Shown: piece by piece, positions 36,317 to 46,600 of the stretch | Numbering within the stretch: position 1 is the stretch's first letter | How the letters are laid out: every line of letters begins with the position of its first letter | Translations under genes and position numbers: made by a program | Notes under the pieces: model-generated | Database searches by the model: none | Told to the model about the DNA's origin: nothing | The model's input: the letters and a program-made list of their open reading frames with translations, nothing else | Assembly (NCBI RefSeq): GCF_026914185.1 | Contig: NC_070565.1 | Coordinates: forward strand, 5,890,001 to 5,954,000 | Origin: Puccinia triticina | Taxonomy: Eukaryota > Basidiomycota > Pucciniomycetes > Pucciniales > Pucciniaceae | Length of the DNA: 64,000 bases | Direction: 5' to 3'

Positions 36317-36887
36317 AAGTCAAGATAATTACCCGCCGTCATACCTGTTGAAGTGTAAAATTACAACATAATACTATTTCCCCTTGTCACATTAGTAGAT
36401 CCAAAATTTATGGGCCAACAGACACATTCAGTACTTCGGATTTCCAGATCATCATCTTTTTCCCATCTGCACACATTTTATCCAAGCCCAAGCTGGTTCC
36501 CTTGTTGTCCAATTTATATGAATGTTGTACTTATGTAATATAAAGAGCTTGCATGTACTGCCTAAATTATTGCGTGAAACTCATTTCGCTTCATATTTTC
36601 TGGAAAATGTCTTTGAACAAGTCAAAATAACTACATTTCAATGAAATTCCAACTTGCCCCTTGTACATAGCACTCTTGCATGTACATGAGATGCAAGCTT
36701 ACTCAGTCCCTGCCTGAGGCTTCGCTGGAGGGACTTATACCCTCTCGGGATTCTCTCATGACAATATTTTGAGTTTTGGTGGCACTCAACTTTGAGTGCC
36801 CAGAACTCCTTTGGTTTAGATTCTAGAATACCAGATAAATGCTATTTTCTATTTTCAAAGGGGAGCAACAGCAGTTTCTATGCTAAG
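36317..36887. other. downstream region with a hairpin element copy
   Basis: No gene. A short hairpin copy at about 36696-36740 reads AAGCTTACTCAGTCCCTGCC then GGAGGGACTTATA. Confidence 0.55.
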
Positions 36888-37240
36888 AAATAGAAAATAG
36901 AAATAGAAATAGAAATAGAAATAGAAATAGAAATAGAAATAGAAATAGAAATAGAAATAGAAATAGAAATAGAAATAGAAATAGAAATAGAAATAGAAAT
37001 AGAAATAGAAATAGAAATAGAAATAGAAATAGAAATAGAAATAGAAATAGAAATAGAAATAGAAATAGAAATAGAAATAGAAATAGAAATAGAAATAGAA
37101 ATAGAAATAGAAATAGAAATAGAAATAGAAATAGAAATAGAAATAGAAATAGAAATAGAAATAGAAATAGAAATAGAAATAGAAATAGAAATAGAAATAG
37201 AAATAGAAATAGAAATAGAAATAGAAAATAGAAAATAGAA
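36888..37240. repeat. (TAGAAA)n hexanucleotide tract, about 55 uninterrupted units
   Basis: The perfect tract spans about 36897-37227; both edges degrade to TAGAAAA variants. The minus strand reads as a Phe-Leu repeat open frame, an artefact of the period. Tracts this long are length-unstable and may be mis-sized in assembly. Confidence 0.97.
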
Positions 37241-37272
37241 AGCAGAAAGTAGAAATAGAAAATAGAATTAAA

Positions 37273-38171
37273 AAATAGAAACAGAAAAGCGAAAATAGCC
37301 TGGTTTATAAATTGGAAGGAAGTCATACACTCAACTAATATGATTAGCTAGCTATTCAAAATTTTGATGCATGATAGACCTACATCCTGCCTTTTTCTGA
37401 TAAAATGTAGGATCATCACCTCTTGATCTTCATGCTCATATAATTTTTAAAACTTTGAAAAAGGTGATTTCTCTGGTTTGAAGTAGATCACAAGCCCATG
37501 TGTGATTGTCAACTTGTCATGAGCTGTAGCGCGGGTTCTGCAGCGCAGGATTCCATGTACATAGATTACAAGTAAATTTCACAGGTGGCACTCTCAAGGT
37601 TTGAGAGCCTGGAGATCCCAGACTGCTCCTCATCCTGCAATCAACCATATAGGACCCAGAACCCCAGAACCCAGACTTCCTCTTCCTCTCCACAGAACAA
37701 ACCTTAACACAACTCTGATACAAGTTGATATGAGTGATGAGTTTTCAGCTGAGGCTGGGGGAAGACATGGGAAAAACATGCCTGAGGAGGAAACCTCGAG
37801 GCCAGGAACAAAAAAAGGAAGCCAGAGAAGGGTATAAGCTGCTTAGCTGTGAAGGGGAAAAAGGCCCCTCACTACAAGAGACTCTCAGGTCTCAGGGAAC
37901 AGGCGCAGGAACTGATGATTTTTATTCCTAGTCTTCTTTATATTTAAGCTATTACAAATGCGCGACAAGATGTGGGACAGAAGGTGGAGATGAATATTCA
38001 TCTGGAGGAAAAGGAATGAGTGAAAGATGGGTGACAGGGGAGAGAAAAGAGACAGAGATGTGAAATTCAAACAATGAGTAGGTGCACTCAGGCCCCAATG
38101 AGGCTTGGTGGCCTTGATCAATACTCAGAAAGGGTGAGGCTTTGTTTAACACTTTTTTGGAAAAATGTATA
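37273..38171. other. intergenic, no gene recognised
   Basis: No supported gene; open frames are short and lack family features. Confidence 0.5.
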
Positions 38172-38174
38172 TCA

Positions 38175-38399
38175 CACTACAAGAAAAACTCTAGAAACTG
38201 CCAGCAGTTGAGATGCAGCAACTCAAAGGAAGCTTAAGGCAATACTCAAGCCTTTCTCAAAGTGTATTTCAACCAAGCTTTAATGCACAGTGACTGTGCA
38301 TGAAAGGGTTTGATATAATCATGTGGAGTTAAAATGGCAGTAACATTGGAGTATGCCACATGTCAACTGCTGGCAGATTCTAGAGTTTTTCTTTTAGTG
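38175..38399. mobile_element. CACTA-ended MITE, 225 bp
   Basis: The left end CACTACAAGAAAAACTCTAG and the right end CTAGAGTTTTTCTTTTAGTG are inverted; inner CCAGCAGTTGA/TCAACTGCTGG also pairs. Flanks TCA and TTA are an imperfect 3-bp duplication. The core phrase AAGCTTTAATGCACAGTGAC is shared with 49470-49717 and with a fragment near 39570. Non-autonomous. Confidence 0.85.
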
Positions 38400-38432
38400 T
38401 TACATGCACAAAAGAAACTGGGTCAACTTTAA

Positions 38433-39490
38433 GGGCCTGTACCATAGCTTTCTGGGGATTTGAACCTTGGATTCCGGGCCCCCAAATATTACGTTCTGCT
38501 GGGATTCCATTTTCCCCTCGGATTCCCTGCGTCCACAATCCGAGGTGTGCCAAAAGGCGTACCACGGAACCACGGATTTGTCAACGTGGAAGCCACTCCC
38601 TGGTCATCAAAGAGAGTGATTACTCCTCTCCAATTCCGTTCCATTCCGGTCATTGAGGGGATGATGTACTCCTCTCGATGTCCGGAACAAACTGGTCATC
38701 AAGGGGATAATGTACTCCTCTCAATGACTCGCTCCTCTCGATGGCCGGAATGAACCGGCCATTGAGGGGACTGATTACTTGTCTCGATGACCGGAACTCT
38801 CTATGTCCGCTCCGTTCCGTTCATTGAGGGGATGAAGTAATGCCTTCGATGACCGGAACAAGCCGGCCATCGAGGGGAGTGATTCCTCTTCTCGATGACC
38901 GGAACGAGCCGGCCATTGAGGGGAGTGATTACTCTTCTCGATGACCGGAACGAACCGGCCATTGAGGGGAGTGATTACTCTTCTCAATGGCCGGCTTGTT
39001 CCGGGCATCAAAAGCAATACATCTTCCCCTTGATGTCCGGAACGAACCGGCCATTGAGGGAGTGATTAGTTCTCCCAATGACCGCTCCGTTCCGGTCATC
39101 GAGGGGATGATGGACATCTCTCGATGACCGGAAAGAGCTGGCCATCAAGAGGAGTGATGACAGGTGATGACTCTTCTGGATGACCAGAACAAACCGGCCA
39201 TCAAGAATCTGGTGGATGGTCTTATGTGTATATACATATGTATGTACATACAATGTATTTGATGGTCCAAGGACCAGGGAAGGGGGAGTGAGGGAGGGGA
39301 GTGCAGAATCTGAGGCAAAAAAATAGGGGGGAGCCGTTTTTCCAAACTGAGGAAAATGGTCTGTTTTCCCCGGATTATGAGGTTGACAAATAAGCGCTAT
39401 GGTACTCCGGATTCTGGGCCGCTCAGATTTCACAGAAAGTTGTGAATCCCGGGCAAGATCCTTGGAATCCGCAGGCTATGGTACAGGCCC
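38433..39490. mobile_element. PIF/Harbinger-like non-autonomous element carrying hairpin array 3
   Basis: The left end GGGCCTGTACCATAGC and the right end GCTATGGTACAGGCCC are exact inverses. TAA flanks both sides (38430-38432 and 39491-39493). The GGGCCTGT terminus and TAA duplication are the PIF/Harbinger pattern. Sub-terminal GGATTCC phrases are inverted too. The interior is occupied by array 3; no transposase. Confidence 0.85.
38585..39205. repeat. hairpin-unit array 3 (CATTGAGGGGAGT type)
   Basis: About 620 bp of alternately inverted units: GGCCATTGAGGGGAGTGATT, then ACTCTTCTCGATGACC, joined by CGGAACGAACCGG-like palindromic linkers. The unit is about 55-60 bp and contains two nested hairpins. 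Same grammar as arrays 1 and 2 with different letters. Confidence 0.88.
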
Positions 39491-39493
39491 TAA

Positions 39494-39911
39494 GCATTTT
39501 TTGTGCGGGAAACTTGAGGGAAACTTGTGGTTTTACTCCAAGTTTGAACCTTCCTCAAAGGGTTTACTCAATCAAGCTTTAATGCACAGTGATTGTGAAC
39601 ATTGCACGGTCTCTTTGCCTAAAATGAAATTGGCAACCAATTCTGATTTTGTATTCAACCTGAATCTATTGATAGATTAAACAGTAGGATAAGTATAGTC
39701 TGGTCAGGAAAAAAAAATGAAGTTTTACACTACAGGAACTTGATTTCTCTGGAAAATCCTACCTGTTTTCCTCCTCAGGAGTCATTTGATCAAATATTTC
39801 TTAATTTCTTATTTTTTTCTTAATCCCCTTTCTTCATTGTGTAGTCACAGCAGCAAATTGTCCAACTTGTCAGAATACTGGCTCATCTTCTTCGTGTTGA
39901 GGTTACACAAA
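39494..39911. other. degenerate CACTA-MITE remnant and spacer
   Basis: AATCAAGCTTTAATGCACAG near 39567 matches the MITEs at 38175 and 49470. No clear ends. No gene. Confidence 0.5.
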
Positions 39912-40033
39912 TTTACTGGGGACTGGGGATGGTAGGGGAATGTGAGCGGACAGAGAGACAGATATTCTGACACACCCCCGCGCGAACAGTCGGGGAACAG
40001 GGGAATGAGCTAGAAGTTGAGAGGGTGGAGAGG

Positions 40034-40996
40034 TTAGAGTTCGCTGACTTCAGATTGATGATCATCGTTGTCATCGAAGGCAACATGGGAGGGGAGCTTG
40101 TCAAAAGAAGCAGCGAGATTGTCCGTAGATTCAATCGTTGAGGCGTTGGGTTCCACGACTTCGACAGAGAACATGGTTGGCGCCGGCGGTGCTAGCATTG
40201 CAAGGTGGGCTTCGGCTTCTAGCTTTGCTTTCAAATATTTCCGATAATCTGCAAGCTTGCCTGGATGGAGAGAAAAACAATCTTCTGCTCGATGAGGGGC
40301 TGAAGGAAGGTGACGACCTTGGGGACACTTTTGAGTGAGGAGCGCTGAGGCCTCGTCTGAGTCGGAGGGAACGTTAACTCGAGGTTTGGATTGCACAGGA
40401 GCGGAGTCGGCACTGATTTGGCTGTCGAGCATTTCGAGGACGGTCTCGTATGTCACTTCCATGGACGACGAGGTACCTGAAGCAATGATGGCATTACGGA
40501 CATGAGCGAGCTCGTTGGGGATCTTCATCAAGATTATGTGACCAAGAGACTCCTCGTCGATCGACGCATCGAGAGATTCCAAGACTGCAATGCCGTCCCA
40601 GAATGCTGAGATGAACTGCTGAACGTTATCGACTCGTAAGGGAAGGTGCACCAGTCGATACCAGGCCTTAAACTTGTTCGCTTGCTTCTTCGAGGCACCG
40701 AACTCAAGGATGTTTGACCATAGCTTCTTAGGACAATTAGCTCCACCGTTCTTCTTTACGCGACCCGAGACTGAGAAGTGGACCCTAGTGATGATCGTCG
40801 CATGGGCTAGATCCAAACGTTTTGATTGATCGACTTCGAAGATCTTTCCATCGTCGCCACGGATCTTGGCGGGTTCTTTACCGATAACGAGCTGATAAAG
40901 TTCTTTAGCTTTAAGTACAGATGACATCTTAGAGACCCAGTCGACATAGTTGTCCTTGGTGAGCTCGGGAATATGAAACTTGTCGGTGCTGGCCAT
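40034..40996 (-). CDS. Copia-type Gag protein of a non-autonomous LTR element
   Basis: 320 residues from ATG 40996 (MASTDKFHIPELTKDNYVDW); the open frame extends upstream but this Met begins the Gag-like sequence. It has the Copia Gag pattern: NY..W..KM...L, LWSNILEFG, a helical F.A.W..LVHLPLRVDNVQQFI region, and a short finger CPQGRHLPSAPHRAEDCFSL (C-x4-H type instead of the usual CCHC). It would form or join particles using enzymes supplied by a related complete element. The acidic C-terminus (FDDNDDHQSEVSEL) has no protease sequence. The frame is intact, which suggests recent activity. Confidence 0.8.
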   Translation of the reverse strand: MASTDKFHIPELTKDNYVDWVSKMSSVLKAKELYQLVIGKEPAKIRGDDGKIFEVDQSKRLDLAHATIITRVHFSVSGRVKKNGGANCPKKLWSNILEFGASKKQANKFKAWYRLVHLPLRVDNVQQFISAFWDGIAVLESLDASIDEESLGHIILMKIPNELAHVRNAIIASGTSSSMEVTYETVLEMLDSQISADSAPVQSKPRVNVPSDSDEASALLTQKCPQGRHLPSAPHRAEDCFSLHPGKLADYRKYLKAKLEAEAHLAMLAPPAPTMFSVEVVEPNASTIESTDNLAASFDKLPSHVAFDDNDDHQSEVSEL

Positions 40997-41174
40997 GTTT
41001 AGCGGAACGAGAATACGAAGGGGTCGAACAAGGAGGAGTCTTGACGAGACTGTAAATCTGTTGAGGTTACGCTTGTTGACTGAGAATATGGGAGGCAAGT
41101 AGTGGGGGTTTTTGAAAGAGGAGCTTGACTCAGGTTGGGCAAAAGTGGGTCTCTTGTTGTTGGGCTCTGACTCG

Positions 41175-41608
41175 ATGATTTTATTTCATACTCGAGGAGC
41201 GGACATGTATACACAACTAGAGAGCCCCCTGCACAAGATCCAGAGGGGGCCTAACAGCATGTAACATACAAGACAAAATAAACTAACATCTGTAATAACA
41301 AGTCAGTGACAGGGACAGGACAGGAACTGGGATAGGGGACAGGGACAGGAACTGGAACTGGACAGAGGACAGGACAGGAACAGGGAACTTTACTGGAGAC
41401 TGGGAAAGAATACTTTACTGGGGACTGGGGACTGGGGACTGGATAATTTACTGGGGACTGGGTACTGGGGACTGAATAATTTACTGGGGACTGGGTACTG
41501 GGGACTGAAGACAGAATACTTTACTGGGGACTGGGCACTGGAAAATTTACTGGGGACTGGGGATGGTAGGGGAATGTGAGCGGACAGAGAGACAGATATT
41601 CTGACACT
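41175..41608 (-). repeat. 5' LTR of the gag-only element
   Basis: Starts TGTCAGAATATC (minus strand). Its first half is a GT-rich mini-repeat of TTTACTGGGGACTGGG units on the plus strand (41390-41560). Its second half includes GGGCCCCCTCTGGATC-like text with exit sequence near 41175. The inner border is approximate. Confidence 0.65.
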
Positions 41609-41630
41609 TCGCTCACAGTCTTCCTTTTTC

Positions 41631-41853
41631 CATCACTGATTAGTGATGCCCTAACCCCCCCCCTTTTTTTTTAATCTATCATCTTCCATCACAATGTGTG
41701 ATGTGGTATTTATTTCCATCAATTATTTATTGATGCTTTCCATCACAAGATTGTGATGTGTATTTTCTCTTTCCATTGTTAAGTTACAATGCCTTCCACA
41801 TGTCAATGTTTCTTTAACATGTGTCTATCTCTCCTTCCATCTCATGTGAGATG
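41631..41853. repeat. ordered row of seven short hairpins
   Basis: Stems at 41631-41648, 41687-41703, 41717-41735, 41741-41758, 41774-41791, 41797-41823 and 41838-41853. Nearly all are built as CAT-nnnn-loop-nnnn-ATG and preceded by TTC. Examples: CATCACTGATTAGTGATG, CATCAATTATTTATTGATG, CATCTCATGTGAGATG. The inner stem bases differ from hairpin to hairpin but stay paired. Confidence 0.85.
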
Positions 41854-41867
41854 TCTGTTTTGTTTGT

Positions 41868-42040
41868 TTTGTCACTTAGGCCCCCTTTGGATCTTGCAAG
41901 GGGGCTCTCTAGTTGTGACTACATATTTCCTCTGCTTGTATTTGAAATCAAATCATCAAGTCAGAGCACAAACTACTCAGACCCATCTTTGCTCCTTGGT
42001 CCAATCTCAAGACCCCTCAAGATTGAAACTCTCACCACAT
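41868..42040 (+). repeat. second LTR segment in the opposite orientation
   Basis: GGCCCCCTTTGGATCTTG through GGGGGCTCTCTAGTTGTG and AAATCATCAAGTCAGAGC match the inner half of the LTR at 41175-41608 in inverted orientation. So two LTRs of one family sit head to head, and the hairpin row occupies the place of the mini-repeat in this copy. Confidence 0.7.
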
Positions 42041-42237
42041 CAAACCCCTTTTCTCTGACTGAAAATCTCACACAACTCCCTTCTAGGGGATGAGTAAGTA
42101 AATCCACAAATTGCCATTGGCATCTTCAGCTTGAATGTTAGACAAACAGCTGATACATCAGTTATTTTAAGATTTAGCTGCATAATATGTATCAGCTTTT
42201 ACAGTGGAACTTTATTTGAGTGCCAGAGAGTGTCTAA

Positions 42238-42393
42238 GTCCTCATTTGGCATTGATATAATCCGGGTGGCATATATTTTTAAGTATTTTTGCCTGAAATC
42301 CTATGTGGCATCTGATCAGGTCCGCCACAGCTTGATCAGATGTCACAAGAAACCAGGTTATATTTCCCAATTATATCACCGCCAAACAAGGCC
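42238..42393. mobile_element. TTTGGC-ended Harbinger-like MITE, 156 bp
   Basis: The left GTCCTCATTTGGCATTGATA and the right complement GGCCTTGTTTGGCGGTGATA are inverted; flanks are TAA and TGA. The centre is a second palindrome (CATCTGATCAGG ... TTGATCAGATG). Related at the ends to 51646-52033. Confidence 0.75.
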
Positions 42394-42797
42394 TGAATCA
42401 TGGGATCTTGAGATTCTCAGATTTTCAGTTTTTTTTTTGTCTATGAGCCGGCATCTGTACAATCAAGGGTGGAATGCTCCAAAAAAATCATCAAGTCATG
42501 CTTCTTGCGGGCTATCATTTGGTGTAGCATACCATGCAAAAAACCTATGAGGTGGGGGATGGTGGGTTAGGGTGGGGGTACCCAACTGATGTAAAAAAAA
42601 TAGGCAAATGCTTACATGAGGTACATATTTACAATTTCTTTCCTTGCCACTCCAACTATGACCGCTTGAGAGTATACATCTTGGGCCCTCCACGGAGGGA
42701 CATGGATTAGGCTTGCCACGGCCCCCGAGCCCCTGATAACCTGGTCAGTTTGATGAAGTACCGTCTATATACATACATTTGCAGGCCTATGAAGTCT

Positions 42798-42898
42798 AAC
42801 TTAACTAAGTCCCTCTCTTTGTGGAGGGGGGACGCCGTCCCGCAGGGACCCTCCGAAGGAGGGTCCCTCTCCCCCGAGGAGGGAATTAGCTAAGTTAG
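42798..42898. mobile_element. short hairpin element with target duplication
   Basis: AACTTAACTAAGTCCCTCTC pairs with GAGGGAATTAGCTAAGTT around a GGACCCTCCGAAGGAGGGTCC hairpin. CTATGAAGTCT is repeated on both sides (42787-42797 and 42899-42909), giving a duplication of about 9-11 bp. This shows that the roughly 100-bp palindrome alone behaves as an insertion. Confidence 0.85.
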
Positions 42899-42909
42899 CT
42901 ATGAAGTCT

Positions 42910-43110
42910 GCTGGTGATATCTGCCAACATGTCTGGGGCAGCAGCCTGTGACATGCAGTCCCTGTCCACCATTCAGGGGCTCGATGGTCGATGTAGCCGC
43001 CAATCTTTCCACCAGTCGATCTCCTGGCCCGGGTCCGTCATCGCCTCCCCGCGGGTAAAGAATTCCGATAGTTGGAGGGTCAGCCGAGCATCAAAAGACT
43101 CCGTTAGACT
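42910..43110 (-). pseudogene. possible exon remnant of an unknown gene
   Basis: The minus frame reads SFDARLTLQLSEFFTRGEA, MTDPGQEIDWWKDWRL and HRPSSP then stop. Composition looks coding, but no upstream exons or family are recognised. Could equally be chance. Confidence 0.25.
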
Positions 43111-44018
43111 CCGTTAGCATCAATAATCATCCCGCAAACGACTTTCACGACGGACGCACGTTCCTGACCTCAGCACTCATGCGCCATGTCGACTTCCTTT
43201 CTTTTGGCCGATTCCCTTTGGATACTCCTTTCTTATCCATCTTCAGGTTAAGAAATAAATACATATAAGTAACTTCCATCCAAGAGATGGCCGCACTTGC
43301 TCTTCCCCCCAGATTCGGCGCTTGAATACATATTTATGCTTCAGTCAATAATGCGATATTGATCTATGCTCTTAATGACTACCAGGGCCCTACCATTATT
43401 AACGATTTAAAAGGTAGCAAAATATTATCCCATATACGCTTCAAATCCCGCCCAATCCACTACAAACATTGATAGTAATTCTTTAATGATTTTATGAACG
43501 TCTAATCACTACCTGTCAAGAACCTTTTAACGAAAAAAATCACGTACCACTTCCTAGGAAGCACGATAAAACTTGATTGTACCCTGTCTAAAAGGAAGAC
43601 ACGAAGTCATCACTTTATTCCGTTTTTATTATTTTTTTCTGCTGAACTGTTGATGAGATAAAGGAGTTTTAAAGGAACCCAGCTCTACTGAAGAATCATT
43701 CCAACACTTTCATACTCATTCCTCATCCAATCGGTGTTAAACATTTCTTTTGCCGTGCAACTTTTCGCAGTATCCTTAAGAAAAGAATTCACAACCCACC
43801 AACGAGTCTTATCATCTGAAAAGATAAATATCATTTCCTATCACGTCGAAAGATATTTCGTTGGTCGGTTTGCTCCGCAACGTCAAGCCTTTTTGTCATT
43901 TTTCATCTTAGTTCTGTTGGTTTCTTGAACATACCCGTGTCCTGTGATTTTACTGCTCTTGGTACCTCCTCCTGCATTTTTCGTTATCATTTTCCTTTGA
44001 AGAAAGTTTTGGGATTCC
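43111..44018. other. upstream region of the zinc-finger gene
   Basis: No gene. Probable promoter and 5' leader; AT-rich with pyrimidine tracts. No operator identified. Confidence 0.45.
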
Positions 44019-46069
44019 ATGAAAATGTCTGAAGGTCACTTGGAAAACGCCGGAGGTAAGTGAGAATTAGATGAAAGTCAGGGGATTTTTTATGGAGTGA
44101 ATTGGACACGTTTTGATGCCATCTTCTATGCTCATCCTCAAGCAGATTTCCAACTTTCACCCGGAAGTTTGCTTGGATGGAATTCAGGTCATACAGAATC
44201 GCCGTTTTCAGAAACCATTCAAGCAACTATACGGATCCCTGAAGAGGAAGCCACAAGTCACGTCACTGCGCTTGATGGAGACCGATACCCTCAACAGTCA
44301 GCCGGGCTCAATTGGAGTTATCCGGGTGACCAGCACCAACATCTCACACGGGGACTAGGACGCGTCATAAACAATGTGTCCACGAACGAGCAAGGCCCGC
44401 AATTGAATTACAATCCTCTGGACTGGCCCAATAGCCATGATTTTCGAGGTGGAAAGAGCGGAGGTTCGACACTTGAGCGATTAGTGGATAATTCTTACGC
44501 GACACATGGGAATCGTTCTGTTGATGGGCTGATCAGCTTGGACCCAGAAGAATTCTCGGCGCAAAATATCCAGACCTATCCTTCGGCAGCTAATGGAATT
44601 CTTGGCTACCCGTGTGGCCTCCAAACGTACTGCCCCGATCTCAGTTGTAAGTTTATTCCACTAGATGGAGTTACTTTTCTGCCATTGGTATACCTCTTGA
44701 CACTGATACAACTATCTGCCGCTCTAGTGCTTATATCAGATTACCAGGAGCAAGAACGCGAGCCAATGGTAATTGCCGGAAATGCTTATGGAGAAATTGA
44801 ACAAGATCTCGCGCAAAATAGGCTCGGGTTGGCAGGACGTCCAGAAGCCGCTATCGACGGAAACAATGTGTCATCAGAATTTTGGCGTGATTATCAAAAC
44901 TTCATGCGTCTCGTGGAACAAGCAAACCAGGACCTCTCCGCATCGATTACCTCCGGCCTTTCACAGTGCCATCTTACGTCATTCCAAGCCGGCTCCAGTC
45001 CCCACAATCCGCTTGCAAATGTTCCCATATCGGAGGCGGAAACTCCTTTCCCGCAGAGCCACACTTTCACGACTCCTGATTTGCTACCCACCTCGGTGCC
45101 ACCACTCGTATATTCTGAAAATCTTCCACCAAACTCCGGTGCTAACAACCAATTTCTACGGGATACACGCAGCAGTCCCACGGGGGGATTCGATACCTTC
45201 AAGTTTCCGTCTGATTCGGATGCATCATCTCACCGAACACGCTCATTTTCGATTCCCGACGACTTTGGGCCATCTACACCGCACTATTTGGGGTACATGA
45301 TGAGCCATCTGGACTTGAGAAATGACTCGTGCCAGTCTCCATTGAAACCGACGTCACCATCCTCATCAATTCTGGAAATGGATCATTCAACCTTGGACAC
45401 TCCGAAAACTTTTTATTCTGCTTCTATTTCCCCGCCGTCAACAGCAGGTGGAAGCAGTCCTAAGAAGCGATCGTCGCTCTCAGCCCGAATCAGGTTGCCA
45501 CCAACGATCAAGGAATTCAATTACAATTCTAGTACTTTGATAACGAAGAAAAGTAGGGGCCGAAAACCACTCACCCGGCCACATGCTATCAACTCGCCAC
45601 CCGATGCTCAACTCGCGAACATCGTATCCAACCCTGCGCTAAATGTACAATTCTTCGGTCAGCATTGGAATGTGATATCAGATCCAGAATTACTAAGCTC
45701 GATGGAAACGGAAGCAACGAGCAACGTTGCGAAGGCTTTTGTTTGTGAAGTTGATGGATGTAGAAAGTGCTTCAGGTAAGACGGACAGTCCTCTCAGATC
45801 TACGCAAGATTTTTGCATCCTGATTTGAATCATTCTCCTTCTCGACGTTGACAGAAGGTGCGAGCATCTACGACGACATGTTAGAACGATCCATTCAGCT
45901 GAAAAACGTAGGTGTCATTAAGGTGTTTGTTAAAATTAAATATTCTTATGATTGATCGCTTTCGTTTTTTGTTCAAACGCTAGCATTCACGTGTCGTTGG
46001 CCTGGCTGCAACAAGCGGTTCAACAGGAACGATAATTTGAACCAACATTTCCAAACCCACACCCGATAA
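44019..46069 (+). CDS. C2H2 zinc-finger transcription factor (fungal Msn2-like finger pair)
   Basis: Exons 44019-44055, 44146-44646, 44728-45775, 45855-45907 and 45984-46069 total 1,725 nt in frame, 574 residues. The start MKMSEGHLEN is chosen because its exon joins in phase to DFQLSPGSLLGW. A long Ser/Pro/Asn-rich region, likely disordered activation or regulatory sequence, fills residues 1-500. Two tandem fingers close the protein: FVCEVDGCRKCFRRCEHLRRHVRTIH, with the linker rebuilt over an intron as SAEKPFTC, then CNKRFNRNDNLNQHFQTH. The finger style (EHLRRH, DNLNQH, EKPF linker) is that of fungal Msn2/Seb1 stress factors. The stop follows the last finger directly. Target genes are unknown. 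Intron 44647-44727 is 81 bp, in frame and stop-free, so retention is possible. Confidence 0.85.
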
Positions 46070-46600
46070 AGTGAAACAACAAAAAAATCAACGACGTGTT
46101 GGCGTGCCATTCGAGCCCTCTTCTAATCACCATTCAGTTTTTTTGTACTTTATCTACTAATTCCTACTATTATCTCTAAAGTATGTGCTTTTACGTGGAC
46201 AATCTAAAAAAAAAAAGAAAAGAAAAAAAAAAGGTACCAAGGCAAATACAAGGATAGTACCAAATCTGTTAATGATGATCTCAGTTTCTTTGTTCATTTG
46301 TAGTTGTAATACCATGCAGACAATGTAAATGACTTGTGGTCAATTGCTGAATCCCCATTTTGAATCTAATTCCCAAAACAATTACATTCTTATTGATCAA
46401 ATTGTGCACAGCTTGAAACCAAGCTCGAGTTTTACAAACTTCTGTATATCCTGAGGTTTTATTTGCGCATTTATGAATCGACATAGACAGAAGAGCAACT
46501 TGATTGTACTACATATTTAGGTAGAGAACTCGCGACTCGAGCCCAAATCGCCTGTTGGAGGCAGACTTGCTGTTAGTCTCTCGTGACATTCTCAGAGAAG
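46070..46600. other. intergenic after the zinc-finger gene
   Basis: Contains 3' untranslated sequence with an A-rich run near 46207-46232. No other feature recognised. Confidence 0.5.

Larger units (their letters stand above)
39914..41608 (-). mobile_element. gag-only (TR-GAG-like) Copia-type LTR element
   Basis: On the minus strand the 5' LTR starts TGTCAGAATATCTGTC at 41608, and an identical stretch of about 62 bp starts at 39975 after a purine run (GCGGGGGTG), marking the 3' LTR start. Past about 39914 the 3' LTR is lost or truncated. Between the LTRs lies only a gag frame and no protease or pol, the layout of terminal-repeat elements with a GAG domain. Confidence 0.75.

Noticed and set aside
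36883..37326. 147-codon Phe-Leu repeat open frame
   Set aside because: It is the translation of the (TAGAAA)n tract; no coding evidence.
38460..39433. Frames of 60-141 codons in the Harbinger-like element
   Set aside because: By-products of the array period; none resembles a transposase.
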